From the NCBI GenBank assembly GCA_963969595.1, contig OZ018417.1, forward strand, positions 21,826,501-21,890,500: a DNA stretch of 64,000 nt, given 5' to 3'. The position numbers were made by a program, and so were the translations under genes. Below the pieces are notes generated by a model that had not been told where the DNA came from, ran no database searches, and worked only from the letters and a program-made list of their open reading frames with translations. Origin of the DNA: Neckera pumila. Lineage: Eukaryota > Streptophyta > Bryopsida > Hypnales > Neckeraceae. This document shows positions 23,510-35,003 of the stretch, one piece after another (the stretch's first letter is position 1; each line of letters begins with the position of its first letter).

Positions 23510-23697
23510 GGGGGGGGGGGGGGGGTGCAGTAAGTGATAGAAGTAGCAAACTATGTGCAAACAAATGATAGGGTGCCAAAAAAACATTGGAGCTAAAAAT
23601 TATAAATTGGTTGATTATACTATAGCGTATGTAAAATGTCATTGGGTGTCTTATAAATACTATAGGGTGTGGAATAATGGGATGCATTAGGAAAAAT
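23510..23697 (+). mobile_element. Truncated repeat X next to a 16-G run
   Basis: Starts with CTC followed by 16 G (23510-23525), then matches X up to GGAAAAA, where homology stops. It sits exactly at the broken end of the chromoviral RNase H and the start of segment D. Confidence 0.6.
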
Positions 23698-25995
23698 CCA
23701 ATCATTTACAGAGAATAGCATTCGTATAGTTTATCTGGAAGCCAAATGCGTAAGGTGGAAGTACCCAAAACCATCAATATTAAGCAATTCTACACAATTG
23801 GAGGCAACTTTTCCTAGAATTAATATTTTTGTACTATTGGCAAGTGAAAATCATGAATTCAAAAAAAAAAAAATTGATGTAGTAAGTAATTTCTATGACT
23901 TTTCAAAGAGATGGCTCTCTCGACCACTAAAACTATCACATAGGTGGACACAAAATTGAAATCAATAAAAACCAGTTGTCATCTAATGAGATTTAAATAT
24001 GTGTCTTTCAATTGCAACAGCAAATTAGAATTAAAGATTTGTAGGACACTTTAACCCCTAGAGGACCAGCATGCATTTTTTGACTGTATAGAAATTTTGG
24101 GCAGGTACGTGTGACTAGAGATATCCATATTGGAGGCTGAAATTTTAATAGAAGGTGGGGGCAAGGAATATCTTCATGTATACCAAGTTTCATGACATTT
24201 TGAAATACGAGTCAAAAGTTGTGACCTAATATGTTGCTTTTTTTTCGTAACTGGGCAGTTTGGGCAGATCAGAAAAAATCATTTTTTCCGGAATTTTTTT
24301 TTGAAATTGGTTCTCTACATTTATATATACTCAAAAAGCTTTGAGTCATTCCATTTCACTCAATGAATCAAAAGTTATGAGGGTTTTTGGTTTGCGGGCA
24401 GTTATGGATTGTCTACTCTAAAAAAAACTTTAAAGTCGTTTATTTAACTCAATTTTCAATATTTTTGGAAAAAAAAAAAATCCTAGGATGTAAATTGATT
24501 ATTACAACATTACAACCATTAGGATTGGTATTTTTAAATTCCATGACTAAAATTTTAACAATTTAGTATTTTGAATTATTTTCTACTTCTTTCTACTTAC
24601 TATTTTTTTCCTATATGTTGTACAATTCCAAATGATGTGAAATTTTTCAAGCATATAGACAACTTGTTTAGGAAACTAAGTTTTAAGAAGCACCACCTTT
24701 ATAGGCATTTTTTCATTGAAAAGTGAGCTTGAAAAGTGCAGCTGCCCGGTTTTTCGCAGGATTGAAAAAATGGTTTTCAAGACTTTGAATGCTTATATCT
24801 TATGATCCACACGGTGGAATTTTCTGAAATTTTTACCACATGTTTTCAAAATATCATACTACAAGATCCTACGGTTACATGTGTCAAAAGTTGTTTTTTT
24901 CCAAAAATTTGGTAGTTGTATTAGAAATGGCAGTTTTGGAGCGTTTTTGGTGAGAACATAGTCATGAAATTTTAGGGGTTAATGGATGCTTATGGACAAA
25001 TTTGGTGACAATCTAGGGTTCAAGAACGGGGGCAGGGATGGAAATGGTTCGGTTTCTCCTTGATTCCTTTAGTGCAAGAAATCAAAAATAAAATTAGAAT
25101 CTATGATCTATTTTTAAACTTTTTTATAGAAAAAATACTTAGATTTGCTTCAAATTTGAATATTAGTAGAATACAAGAATATTTCAATCTCTACTAATTT
25201 TAAAATAGTGTGACTTTGATAAATTATTGTCACATGTCCAAATAAGAAAAATTATTGTAGTCAACTTCTTTATTCTAGAACCAAAAAGGAAGATCGACTT
25301 TACTATTCTCTCCCAATTTTGTCGTTTATCCACACCAATTCAATTTTTCAGCCCAAGGGTCTTTGACAACCCTAGATGGAATATCCATTCACTCCATGAC
25401 ACAAATGAAGGTTTTGTTTTTCAATTTGAATTTCATTTCCACGATCTATGACTCTTTTTGAATTGGGATTCCAAATATATGACAACAACAAATTTGGGTT
25501 GATGTACGTTTCAAAAGGAATCCATCAGCATACAACATGAGAAGGGTTCACAGAAGAAGCCCAAAATATTCACCTATGGAATCTTTGGTGAATATGTCCA
25601 ATGATGAGAAAATAGGATACACTAGGATATGTGTATTGGAAATGGAATTTGGACACAATAGGACATTTATACAATTTCCATAGACACAAAAAGGACATTT
25701 ATTGGCTTTGTCTTTAGGACAAAGACTATGGCATTGATTCTCGCATTGGCATTGTGGCTATGATTTCTAAATTTGAGTTTCCAAATTGTATCTACACTGC
25801 ATTTGCATTGCACAACACAGTTACGGTTAGGGGATGTACGGTGAATGAGTGTTTGTTGGGTACTAAACTAATACTGTTGTTTACCTAGGACAAACCTCTC
25901 GACAAAGCTTCACAATTAGATTTTTTGTTTTTTATGCTTACGGATTCAATACAAATACAATGCCTTCTGGTATAGATCAAGTTTTAAATTTAGAG
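23698..25995 (+). repeat. Segment D: inverted paralog of 12970-14810
   Basis: 23700-24050 matches the reverse complement of 14490-14810. 24983-25500 matches 13444-13987, and 25500-25995 matches positions 1-474. It carries only the outer flank of the kinase repeat; homology ends before the kinase gene. A different TTAA element occupies a different site than in the paralog. Confidence 0.8.
24051..24982. mobile_element. TTAA-flanked MITE, long subfamily, inside segment D
   Basis: The 932-bp element has TTAA at both ends. The paralog at 13960-13975 shows the empty site with one TTAA (13968-13971). Its interior is the inverted counterpart of 17592-18519. Confidence 0.8.
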
Positions 25996-26299
25996 GTGTG
26001 TGGATGTTTATTTACCCACCCTTGGTATATAATCGTATACAACCAGGTTCTACTCTTAACCACAAAATCCTATTTTAAGTGGGTGCCTAAACGTTGATCC
26101 ATTGTGCCTTGCAAGCAATGGATCCTTTCTACTTGCTAAACATCCAATCCCCTTGCAAAATGGCCTCAAACATCTTCTCCTACGACGACCTACAACTAAG
26201 GTGTCCTAGCTATTTGAGCCACAAGGGTCCTAGACTTCCCTAATTTACAATCTGATTTTAGTATTTTTAGGTGATAGAGGGTTTTACGCCATTTCCAGA

Positions 26300-29200
26300 T
26301 GTCGCAACCAAAATTTTTAGTTTTCCTTTGCTTATCTAAAAGTTGGAACGGAAACGGATAATTAGGATTCGGATCCTGTTAGAGGGGCAGAAGAATTTTG
26401 AAGATGGACAATGCTAATCCAGTAAGGAGAAAACTGGATCTGATCCGGTCAGAATGTTAGTATTTAGGAGCGGAATTGCATCCGGATCTCACCTCAGATC
26501 CGATTAGGGTTGAACCGGATTGATATGGACCGGACCGGAAAAGGTCATGATGACCAGCCAGGGGTCCTGGGACTATGTAAAGGCTAGTCGTCTCCATTTT
26601 CACTCCTTTACTTCCCTTGAATTCTGGAACTGACCTTGAGCGCTTTTACGCCTCCGTTTGCACCAGAGCCGTTGTATGTGTGTGAACCTCAGGCCGGATA
26701 CGTCAAGGTGCAGGAGAGGTAGAGATTGTGTGAATTGCAGGTTTTGTGTTATCTTTTGGTTGAAATCGGACGAGAGAAAGTGAGGAACGGGATGTGCGGC
26801 TAGGAGAGAGTGAGGTAGCAACCGGGAAGGGTCCAGTTAGCCATCCGTGTCCTTGCCTTAGCTGCGTAAAAGTAGACCGGGAGCGCCCAATTTCTCCTTG
26901 GACGTCAAGCTCCGGAAAGTAGTTCCGGTCATTCCTACCGCGGAACCGGCAAGAACCGCGCTCATGGACAATCTCAACGCAATGGACTGTCTGCTATTGA
27001 TGGATAAACCTTGCGGATTTAGAGAGGAGCGGATGGTGAGAGAGCTAAAGTGCAAGGTGTCAAATAAATTCGACAACACATGGGAGGTTCCGATATGGCT
27101 GGACGGAGAGCCGAATTCATCTATGACAAGTTTCATGGAGAGCCGAGCAGTAAGGATGGATACCCGGTTGCAGATTGCAAGAGCGACCGGCACCGCCATC
27201 TTCTCTAGTTCCTGGTTCCGATTGTCCACCCGGAGAAGCCAACGAGGGTTGACGATGACCATCGGCAATACAATTTTTGGTTCCCTGAGCGGGGAACGGA
27301 AAGTGAACTAGGCCCGGATCTTTTGTGAGCTGGTGTCCCAGCTTGTGACAAGGGTTGGGAAGAGTAGGGCCACTCCTTTGAGTCCCTATCTCTTCCACCT
27401 CTACCATCGCAACCAACTCCTCACGCAGACGGAGGAGAAAACATGGAACCTTCAGGAATCTATCTTGAAGTACGGAGAGTCAGGTTCGGATGACGAGCCA
27501 GAAGATCCAACCGGATCCGAACCCGAGACAGAAGAAGAAGATGAGGAGGAGCACCTCCGAACAAGGAAGCAGATGAAGACGACGCCTCCTCACAAGAGAG
27601 GAACCCCTCCTATCAACCAGTGGACTCCAGAACAGCGACCAAAAATGGAGATGCCGGATGCCGAAGACCCGACCGACTCATTCAATCAGCTGACTATGAT
27701 CCTATGCGGGATACAAGCGGATTGGGAGGTCAAGAGGAGAATCCTCGCTAGTGTTGGAGAAATGGTGGGTGCATCAGGAGATAGTAAGCTACTGGGTAAG
27801 GTAGCATAGTATCCGTCTAATCCGGAGGAGCACCTTAAGCAGGAGGCAGAGATTTGTCGGCTTCAAGAGGAAGTCGACACTCTGAAGGCCAAGATGGTAG
27901 CCCTTAGAGAGGACAAAATCGTAGTCCGGGAAATGGCGGAAGCAACTCGGAAGGTGGCCGACTCTATGAAGGCCACTCTTGGAGAGTCCGGATCCACCGC
28001 GGTCAAGGCAAAATCATTTGACAAAGGGGTGCATAAGGAGAAGAAGGTATCCGGTTCTCGGATAGTTCAAATCGTGACCAACTTCACCGATCGGGTGGAA
28101 GCGTCATTGGTGGCAGCCAGGGAGGCAACCAACCGGATGGACATCAGCAACCGGAAGCTGAACGAGTCCATGTACTCTCGGGAGATCCAACTTTCGGACC
28201 TCTTGCTACCAGATTCGTTCCCAGCCGGAGGATCGAATTTGAGGGAGCCCAAGGATCAGATGCCCAAGTCAAGAAAGAATCACCGAAGGCCTGGGCCTGG
28301 ACAACCAATTCATCTGGATTCATTGCCAAGATTAGATCTTTTGGATCCTGCTGCCAGGGAGCGGAGCAGGAACCTGACCAAAGTTTTCAACCAACTACCT
28401 GCGGAACGTAAGAGTCCTACGCTGGGTGGGGGAGTTGGAGAGTGAGTAGGTAGGTAGGTAGGAATGTAATTTTTGTAAGATAGTTAGGACCGGATCTTAT
28501 GTTGACCCGGTCTGGCCGGTTAGGATCGGACTCGGATGTCCAGCGCGGATTTTCGGGGGCCTTTTTGCCTTGTAATCAAGTTGTATATAAGTCAGCCTCT
28601 GCTTGAGAGCTGCAAGTCTTTTCGCCCAAATTTTGTGTATGTCTTCTCTTGGCTTCTTGTTGCGTGTCTCTCCCGTGTGTGGCAGGGTTGTGTGGTGAGG
28701 AGTTAGGAAGGCGCATGCTGATTTGGGTGTGATTTCTCCCTTTGGTGTTCTTCTTTTAATCTTATGTGCAAGTGAGCGGGTTGTGAAAGAGTTGGGAATG
28801 GATTTCAATTCCTCAGCATCTCTAAGGTTTAGGATTCCGGGCGAGATAGCCGTTGTTAGGCTAAACGGATAGGAAGGGATTCTTTCGTCGTGCTGGAACT
28901 CTTGGGTGGGAAATCCGGTTGAGTGTCCAATCTCCTGAGAGATCTCGCCGCCCTAGTTGGCAAACGAAAGGACTTTAGTTGATGTTGGAATGGACGGGTT
29001 CACTTGCAACCACCTGACCTTATACAAACGGAACGTGGTGCTAAGGTCATTGTAGTATGAAAGGATCGTACAAGGGGTCTTTGTGTGACCGGTGATCCGA
29101 AGAGTTCTCTAGATTGCTGTGAAGGATCAAATCGGATCCGGATTAGTGTAGGAAATTGGAGAAGAGAGAAGTGGGTCTTCAGCCACTATAAGTCACGGAA

Positions 29201-29553
29201 GGAGTGGCGGGCCTGCCACTCTCAAAAGCAAGGGACAAACCCTCTGATGGTGAAACAGAGGTAAAACTAAACCGGATGGGAGTAAGAGCGGATGTAAGTT
29301 GATCAAACCGGATCGGAAAGTTGGCCGGATCGAAAAAGGAGAAGAGGGTCTGATTGTAGTTTTCGGTGTTGTTGTGTTTCCGGTTGTGGTGTTAGGACCG
29401 GAAGAGAATATATAGGTACTGACTAAGCTTAGAGACCAAATAAGGCTAGATACTTCACAGAATCTCGCGGGTTCAATCTTTAGAGTCACTTTGTTATACT
29501 TCAAAGTGGTTTTAGTAGTATAACCGGGAATTTGCTTGCTCTGTGCTGCGACA
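26300..29553 (+). mobile_element. 3.25-kb unclassified element with 5-bp target duplication
   Basis: The ends are TGTCGCA and TGCGACA (7-bp inverted), flanked on both sides by the direct repeat CCAGA (26295-26299 and 29554-29558). TG...CA ends with a 5-bp duplication are typical of LTR retrotransposons, but I could not see matching LTRs. Inside is a long frame with a GC-richer, CCGG-rich composition unlike the surroundings, and a TATA-like TGTATATAAG at about 28580. It is either a non-autonomous LTR element with diverged LTRs or another integrase-mobilised unit. Confidence 0.6.
26862..28445 (+). pseudogene. Acidic/coiled-coil protein of the 3.25-kb element, two TAG stops
   Basis: One frame is open from 26862 to 28445 apart from TAG at 27309-27311 and TAG at 27807-27809. 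The middle part has an acidic stretch (GSEPETEEEDEEEH). The part after the second stop is heptad-like and charged (EEHLKQEAEICRLQEEVDTL), suggesting a coiled coil. I recognise no protease, RT or integrase motif. It could be a divergent Gag or an accessory ORF. No convincing ATG opens it. Confidence 0.5.
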
Positions 29554-29558
29554 CCAGA

Positions 29559-30360
29559 AACCTAAAGTTCGCTACAATTGGACGCTTCTAGCAAAAGTTT
29601 TTTGCGGATGAAGTTTCACCGCTACTTGATTCATCAAACTTCATCCATGGTTTTCTAGTGGTTTCCGCTTTGAATTTCACTTGATGTTTTTACCCGAGGT
29701 CTTATTTGAGTTACCCTAACTAAATGTGACTCTTCATTTTGACCGGAAAAGTTAACCTAATTTACCCGGTAATTTCTTGATTTATCTCATTGGTAAAAAC
29801 TTGTTGGATTTTTATTGGTCTTTTGTTGATTTTTACGCTCTTGTTTTTACAAGTCTACTTTTACCCTTCCTAATTTATTATTTTAGATTTTTACCCTCTT
29901 GGATGATTTTTGGATAGGTTTTGGCCAATTCTTAGGCCAAACTTCATCCGCTTGTAACTTTCTCATTTTAACTCGGAATTGGACGCACTTTATTATTTTG
30001 GAAACCCGTAACACTCTAGTCTCTAATTCTAACCTAAGATCTGACCTAACTTGTAGTCTATGCTACTCTAGTTCTCGGCCCTACTCTAATAACGGGAATT
30101 AAGAGAAATTAAACAAGAAAAAGTGGGTTTTAGCGGCCTACTTCATGTTGTAGATCTTGGATGAGGTTGTTGCGGTTCCCCCCTTCCACCATTTTCACTT
30201 TTCTTGGTGGTGGGCAATCTCTTGAGCAATCCTTGGTTTGGAGAGGATTTGAGGAGGAATGGTAGATCTAATGTAGCCTCCTCCTTCTTTTCCTTACTCT
30301 TCCTTTTCTTTTTACACTAGTCCCTTACACAATTGACTTTGGCCCCAAAGTTCTTACACC
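29559..30360. other. No gene seen
   Basis: T-rich sequence with repeated TTTTTAC and ACCCTC motifs and no credible frame or bounded repeat. Confidence 0.35.
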
Positions 30361-31281
30361 TTAACCCCTAAAGGACCAAGGCCTTTTTTTTGCCAAAAAA
30401 CTCTCAAAACTGCCATTTCTAGAGCAAAGAATAAAAAGACTTGAAATTTTCTTTTTTGCACATCTAACCCTAGGATCTTATACCTAACTAGTATGAGGAT
30501 GTGTGGAAAAAATTTCAAAATTTTTGACCACATAGATTGCAAGATAACTACGTTTGAAGTGGAAAAAACAAGTTTTTTAGCACATTGTGGGACTAGATTT
30601 TTTGAATTTGAACATTTTTAACTTAAATATTTTGCACTATAGAGTTTTGAGCTTTAAATCTTTCTAGTGGAGAATTGGGTTGAGAGTCTAGGGAAAAAAA
30701 AGAAATTCAAAAAAACTTAATTTTCATTCTTAAAAAAATTGTTAAGTAGAAGTAGGTACAAGATAGAAGGAAAACCTAAAATATGAATATCTTTTAGATG
30801 GAATTAAAATGCACTAATTCTAATGGTGAGATTGTTCTAGAACAAAAAATAAACCATGTGGAACTTTCTTGTTTGAAAAATTGCAAAAAGGGCATTCCAA
30901 AATGAATCATATAAGTTATTTTTTTCAAGAAGATGCTCTAATTGCCCAAAAAACAAGATTGTCCATAACTTTCTCATAAAAAATCCAAATGAAATGAATA
31001 AAAGCTTCCTAAATAGACAAAAATGAAATCTATAAAGGAAATATTTTGTTTTTTTTAAATCAAATTTTTTTTGCTGCCCCTTCTCCCCTATTTTGAGCTT
31101 ATTTGGGCATAACTTTTGTTCCCGGATATTGATTGAAAAAAAAAGTTATATTCCCACAAAGCTTATAAATTTTCCTATCTTCAAAAAAAATTTCAAAAAA
31201 TCATGACAAAAATTCAGCCCGTATGTATCTACCAGAAATCCCATTTGTTCTCCGAATGGACAATGGTCCTTTAGGGGTCAA
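30361..31281. mobile_element. TTAA-type MITE, diverged member
   Basis: Starts TTAACCCCTAAAGGACCAAG and ends TGGTCCTTTAGGGGTCAA, so the right TTAA has mutated to TCAA. The interior is related to the long subfamily but more diverged, and probably older. Confidence 0.7.
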
Positions 31282-32040
31282 CGACACGTTCTTTTGTGTT
31301 TCTTACACTTACACATTGGCTCTTTGTATCATACTAATCCTTCTGTTGACGGTCACAAGAGTTTCTTGAGATTTCCTTTCTACCTCTACCTAATCCTACC
31401 CAAGAGTACTATTTATCTCCTCCCTCCCCTTCTCCTACTTCATCTTCTCCTTTCTTGTTTAGTGCTTGTGTCAGGTGTGTGGTTGGAAGAGAGGTGGTGT
31501 GCAGGTGCGTGAGGCCCTCTTGGAATGTGAGGTGTGTATGGCCAAGTGGTGGTTTTCTGCTTGCGATTATGTTTGTGTTAGTTCTACTAATTTCTACTCC
31601 TTCCCCCTCTTTAAATGATCCTTACTCCACCTAGTCCTACTTCTCCTCTATCTTGTCTATCCTACCTACCCTCCCTGATTTTAGGCCTACTTCTAAATTT
31701 TTCTTTGGTTTCTCTATTTTCCCCTTAATTCCTTAGTTTTCCCTTAGTTAGGGAAAGAAAAAAAGGACAAAAATCCAAAATTTAGCCCAACTGTGGTACC
31801 CGGCTGCTGGTGCCAGTTGCTGGAGCTGGCTCGGCTAGAGTACCCGGCTGATGGCTTGGCTTGCTGGGGCCAGTGTGATATAAGAAAAAGTGATTTTTTT
31901 TCCATTTTGGATGTTTGGAAACCAAGAGTACCCGTCCCGTGGATGTTTGGAAACTAAGCACCAAACTTAGTTCCAAGGGAACAAGAAGTTGGGGTCACTT
32001 GCCTAAATTTTTAATAACCCGTTTTGATCCTATAAACCAA
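31282..32040. other. Pyrimidine-rich non-coding stretch
   Basis: 31390-31720 is CT-rich, with GTGTG clusters between. 31790-31960 holds repeated TACCCG and GGCTGATGGC-like words. No gene recognised. Confidence 0.35.
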
Positions 32041-32248
32041 AGCTTTGCCGTATCATGAATTAAATGAATTAACAAGGCTCCTATCTATCCTACGAAGCCA
32101 AAGCTTTGCTATATTGTGAGTTAAATGAAATAACAAGGCTCCTATCTATCCTACGAAGTCAGAGCTTTGCCGTATTGTGACTTAAATGAAATAACAAGGG
32201 TCCTATTTATCCTACTAAATCAAAGCTTTGCCATATCGTGGATTAAGC
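32041..32248. repeat. Minisatellite, 61-bp unit
   Basis: Units starting with AGCTTTG at 32041, 32102, 32163 and 32224 are spaced exactly 61 bp; the last is partial. No coding content. Confidence 0.85.
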
Positions 32249-32328
32249 CAGACGACGCAAAACACATTCGAAGAGGACAACCCTCCAAATTGAGGGAGGG
32301 TGCAAAGTACGTGGGTTAGTACCTCAGG

Positions 32329-32852
32329 GTGTGCAATTAGCAATAGAAGTAGCAAACTATGGGCAAACAAATGATAGGGGGCCAAGAAAACATTGGAGCT
32401 AAAAATTATAAATTGGTTGATTATACTATAGCATATGTAAAATGTCATTGGGTGTCTTGTAAATACTATAGGATGTGGAATAATGGGATGCATTAGGAAA
32501 AAAATTAGACTTGAAATACCCCCTTTTTTATTAGTTTAGTGGGCTAGAAGTCTTAATTATGGGTTTAGAGCTAGCATTCCATTCTACTTTTATACTACAT
32601 TGTCTTTTTATTTTGTTTTAGATTCATTAAGCTATGATGATCTATCATATTTTACCTACCACTCGTAGTGTCAAAGTTAATGAGGGTATCATCCTACCAT
32701 ATGCAGGTTGTGGTCATAACCCCATATGAGGAATACTTTGTGAACACATAAGTCATGGGAGTGCACTCATAAATGCATTTCTCCAAAAGCAGTATCATCA
32801 AAACTTCAAAATGGAATGGTTTACTAAGCTTACAATCCAAATAGCCTAATGT
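32329..32852 (+). mobile_element. Dispersed repeat X near segment C
   Basis: Matches 3592-4114 in the same orientation, whereas the adjoining kinase repeat (segment C) is inverted relative to arm A. It ends at CCTAATGT like the arm A copy, then unrelated sequence follows. Confidence 0.6.
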
Positions 32853-33234
32853 TGTTCTATGTGCGCCACTTGTCATTGGCCGTTTCGGTTAGATGGTTCT
32901 TCAATTGAAGAATTTGAAGATGAACCTACTGTGGGGACTAGTTGGTTATTCCTTGCGTATAAAGAAGGCAACTTCTATGGTAAAAAATTTCTCTTAGCAA
33001 CTAATTTGATGAATATCACAAATACATGAACAACCAACAAGAGGCCAAAGTTTGGTTGAAGGAGGAAGGGTTTTTAAACCAAAACAAAGAAAGGAGCTAA
33101 GATGAATGGAGGGATGCTCTTAAGGCAACACGTGAATCAAGATCTAAACAAATGGATTTGTTGGATTTTGAGAAGATAAAAATGCCATGGTGACCAAAGG
33201 AAATTTATATATACCTTCTAGAGCATTATGAAAC

Positions 33235-33291
33235 CTCAACAAGTCTAACAAGAATGTTGATAAAAGGCTTATTCTTGTTAGACCTATTGAG
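33235..33291. repeat. Short hairpin (segment C copy)
   Basis: Same paired half-sites as at 3239-3295. Confidence 0.5.
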
Positions 33292-34169
33292 ATTTTTTGA
33301 TATGCAAATTAAATGGATGAAGTGGTGTTTCACAAAAATAAATGAGAGGGAAAATTTTCATATCATTTCCCACATACAATAAAGCTAATTGTAAAGTGAA
33401 CCCCAATTTGTAGAAAGATAATCAAAAGAAGGTTTTACGACGTATATATTGTAATAGAAACACAACACCAAACTCCATCAGACCAAGTTGGGATGCTTCA
33501 AGGAGTTTTGTCCTATGTTTTTCTCAATCTTTGGCTCTTGGTCCTTCATTACATTGACACTTTACAATTAACTCTAATATAAGGCAAACTTTACAAATCA
33601 TACAAACTCTGCTTAACTCAATCAATGTTCTTTTGAATAAATAAGTTACAAGTTGATGAATTTGTGCCAAAGAGTAACAGTGGATCAAATCAATTAATAC
33701 TAGGATCTTCCTCATGATCATACATTATCACTTACTTAACCTTGTAAGGACACAACTCCCCATAGACAAGGTAGTCACCAAAATTTTCCAATTATTGGAC
33801 CAATAGGTGCATCTATAGTTAACAATGAATTCATCCATTGGACCACTCTAGTTTGTAGCATCCTTAGGGGATTAACTTAGTTTGGGTTGTATGCATAAAA
33901 ATGGACTCACGGTAGTATCCAAATTCTACTACCTAGCTTGCATGTTGTACTAGTTTGCAAATACATACAAGATCCGGTAAATAATGAGGTTCAAATTTCC
34001 AACATTGCATGACGCCAAATGCCAAATACCTCAAATAATGTTGAATCAAGTAAGAAGTTTTTATTCCAATGCAAAGAAATGAATGCATTTCTACAAACTA
34101 TGTACACAAAAATTTGTAAGCTACACTTTTATCTACTTGAGTACAATTCCAACTTCTTTCTTCTAGCGG

Positions 34170-35003
34170 CTATTTGGTATTTTCTAAAATCCAAGGATGC
34201 CTCAAAATTTTTGATGCATTCAAACGCTTGTTGACATTGTACGTGAGCATTTTTTGAATGAGGTCTTTTGCACCCTTTGAGATGCTCGGCCATGGATCCT
34301 TAACAAACAAGTCATATCCGGGCTTCATGATATCTTTGTACATTTCATCAACCGTATTACTGTCAAAAGGAAAGAACCCTGCTAAGAGCACATATAGTAC
34401 CACCCCGGCGCTCCAAATGTCCGCTTTGGGTCCATGGTGGCCTTCCACAACTTCAGGAGCGATATATGGTACAGTCCCAATGACATCAGTTAATACTTCA
34501 CCACGCTTACAAAGTCGGGATGATCCAAAATCAATCACTTTGAGTGGTGCATCTTTGTCTTTGGTTTGGAACATCAAGTTTTCAAGCTGCAAGTCTCTAT
34601 GAACAATACCAAGGCTATGACATGCTTTTATAGCACAAACAATTTCTTTGATCAATTGAGCAACTTGTGGCTCCTTAAATGTTGTACGATTTTCAATCAT
34701 ATGATCAGCAAGTGTTCCTCCTTCACATAGCTCCATCAATATGTACACATGAATATCATCATGAAATACATCTTTGATGGATACGATATTTGGGTGCTCT
34801 TTAAGATTGATCAACTTTAGAATGTCAATTTCACGTTGTACCATTTGAAAGTGCTTTCGTGAGATGAGGGTGCACTTTTGAATACAATTGCATGCATAAT
34901 GTTGGCCCGTTGCAATTTCAGTGTACAAATATGTAATGCCAAAAGTGCCTTCTCCCAATCGCTTGCCTTTGGTATGTAAGTCCATCATTCCAATTGTCTT
35001 CAT
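34170..35003 (-). CDS. CDPK-like kinase, copy C, lacking the ATP-binding Lys
   Basis: The 277-codon frame is intact, with the same motif order as copy A, including GEGTFG, DFG and APE. Differences are clustered near the N-terminus. Residue 39, the invariant ATP-anchoring Lys, is Asn (YACNC instead of CACKC), and residue 36 is Tyr, which is the more usual CDPK residue. The catalytic loop also reads HRDLQLEN. With both Lys residues lost, it is most likely a pseudokinase or a decaying copy. Single exon. The same upstream G-box pair (35755-35808) and AATAAA downstream are present. Confidence 0.8.
   Translation of the reverse strand: MKTIGMMDLHTKGKRLGEGTFGITYLYTEIATGQHYACNCIQKCTLISRKHFQMVQREIDILKLINLKEHPNIVSIKDVFHDDIHVYILMELCEGGTLADHMIENRTTFKEPQVAQLIKEIVCAIKACHSLGIVHRDLQLENLMFQTKDKDAPLKVIDFGSSRLCKRGEVLTDVIGTVPYIAPEVVEGHHGPKADIWSAGVVLYVLLAGFFPFDSNTVDEMYKDIMKPGYDLFVKDPWPSISKGAKDLIQKMLTYNVNKRLNASKILRHPWILENTK

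Noticed and set aside
26858..27268. 136-codon minus-strand frame
   Set aside because: Overlaps the longer plus-strand frame of the 3.25-kb element and has no motif.
29193..29504. 103-codon minus-strand frame
   Set aside because: Low-complexity Ser/Thr/Pro-rich translation of the CCGG-rich element, with no motif.
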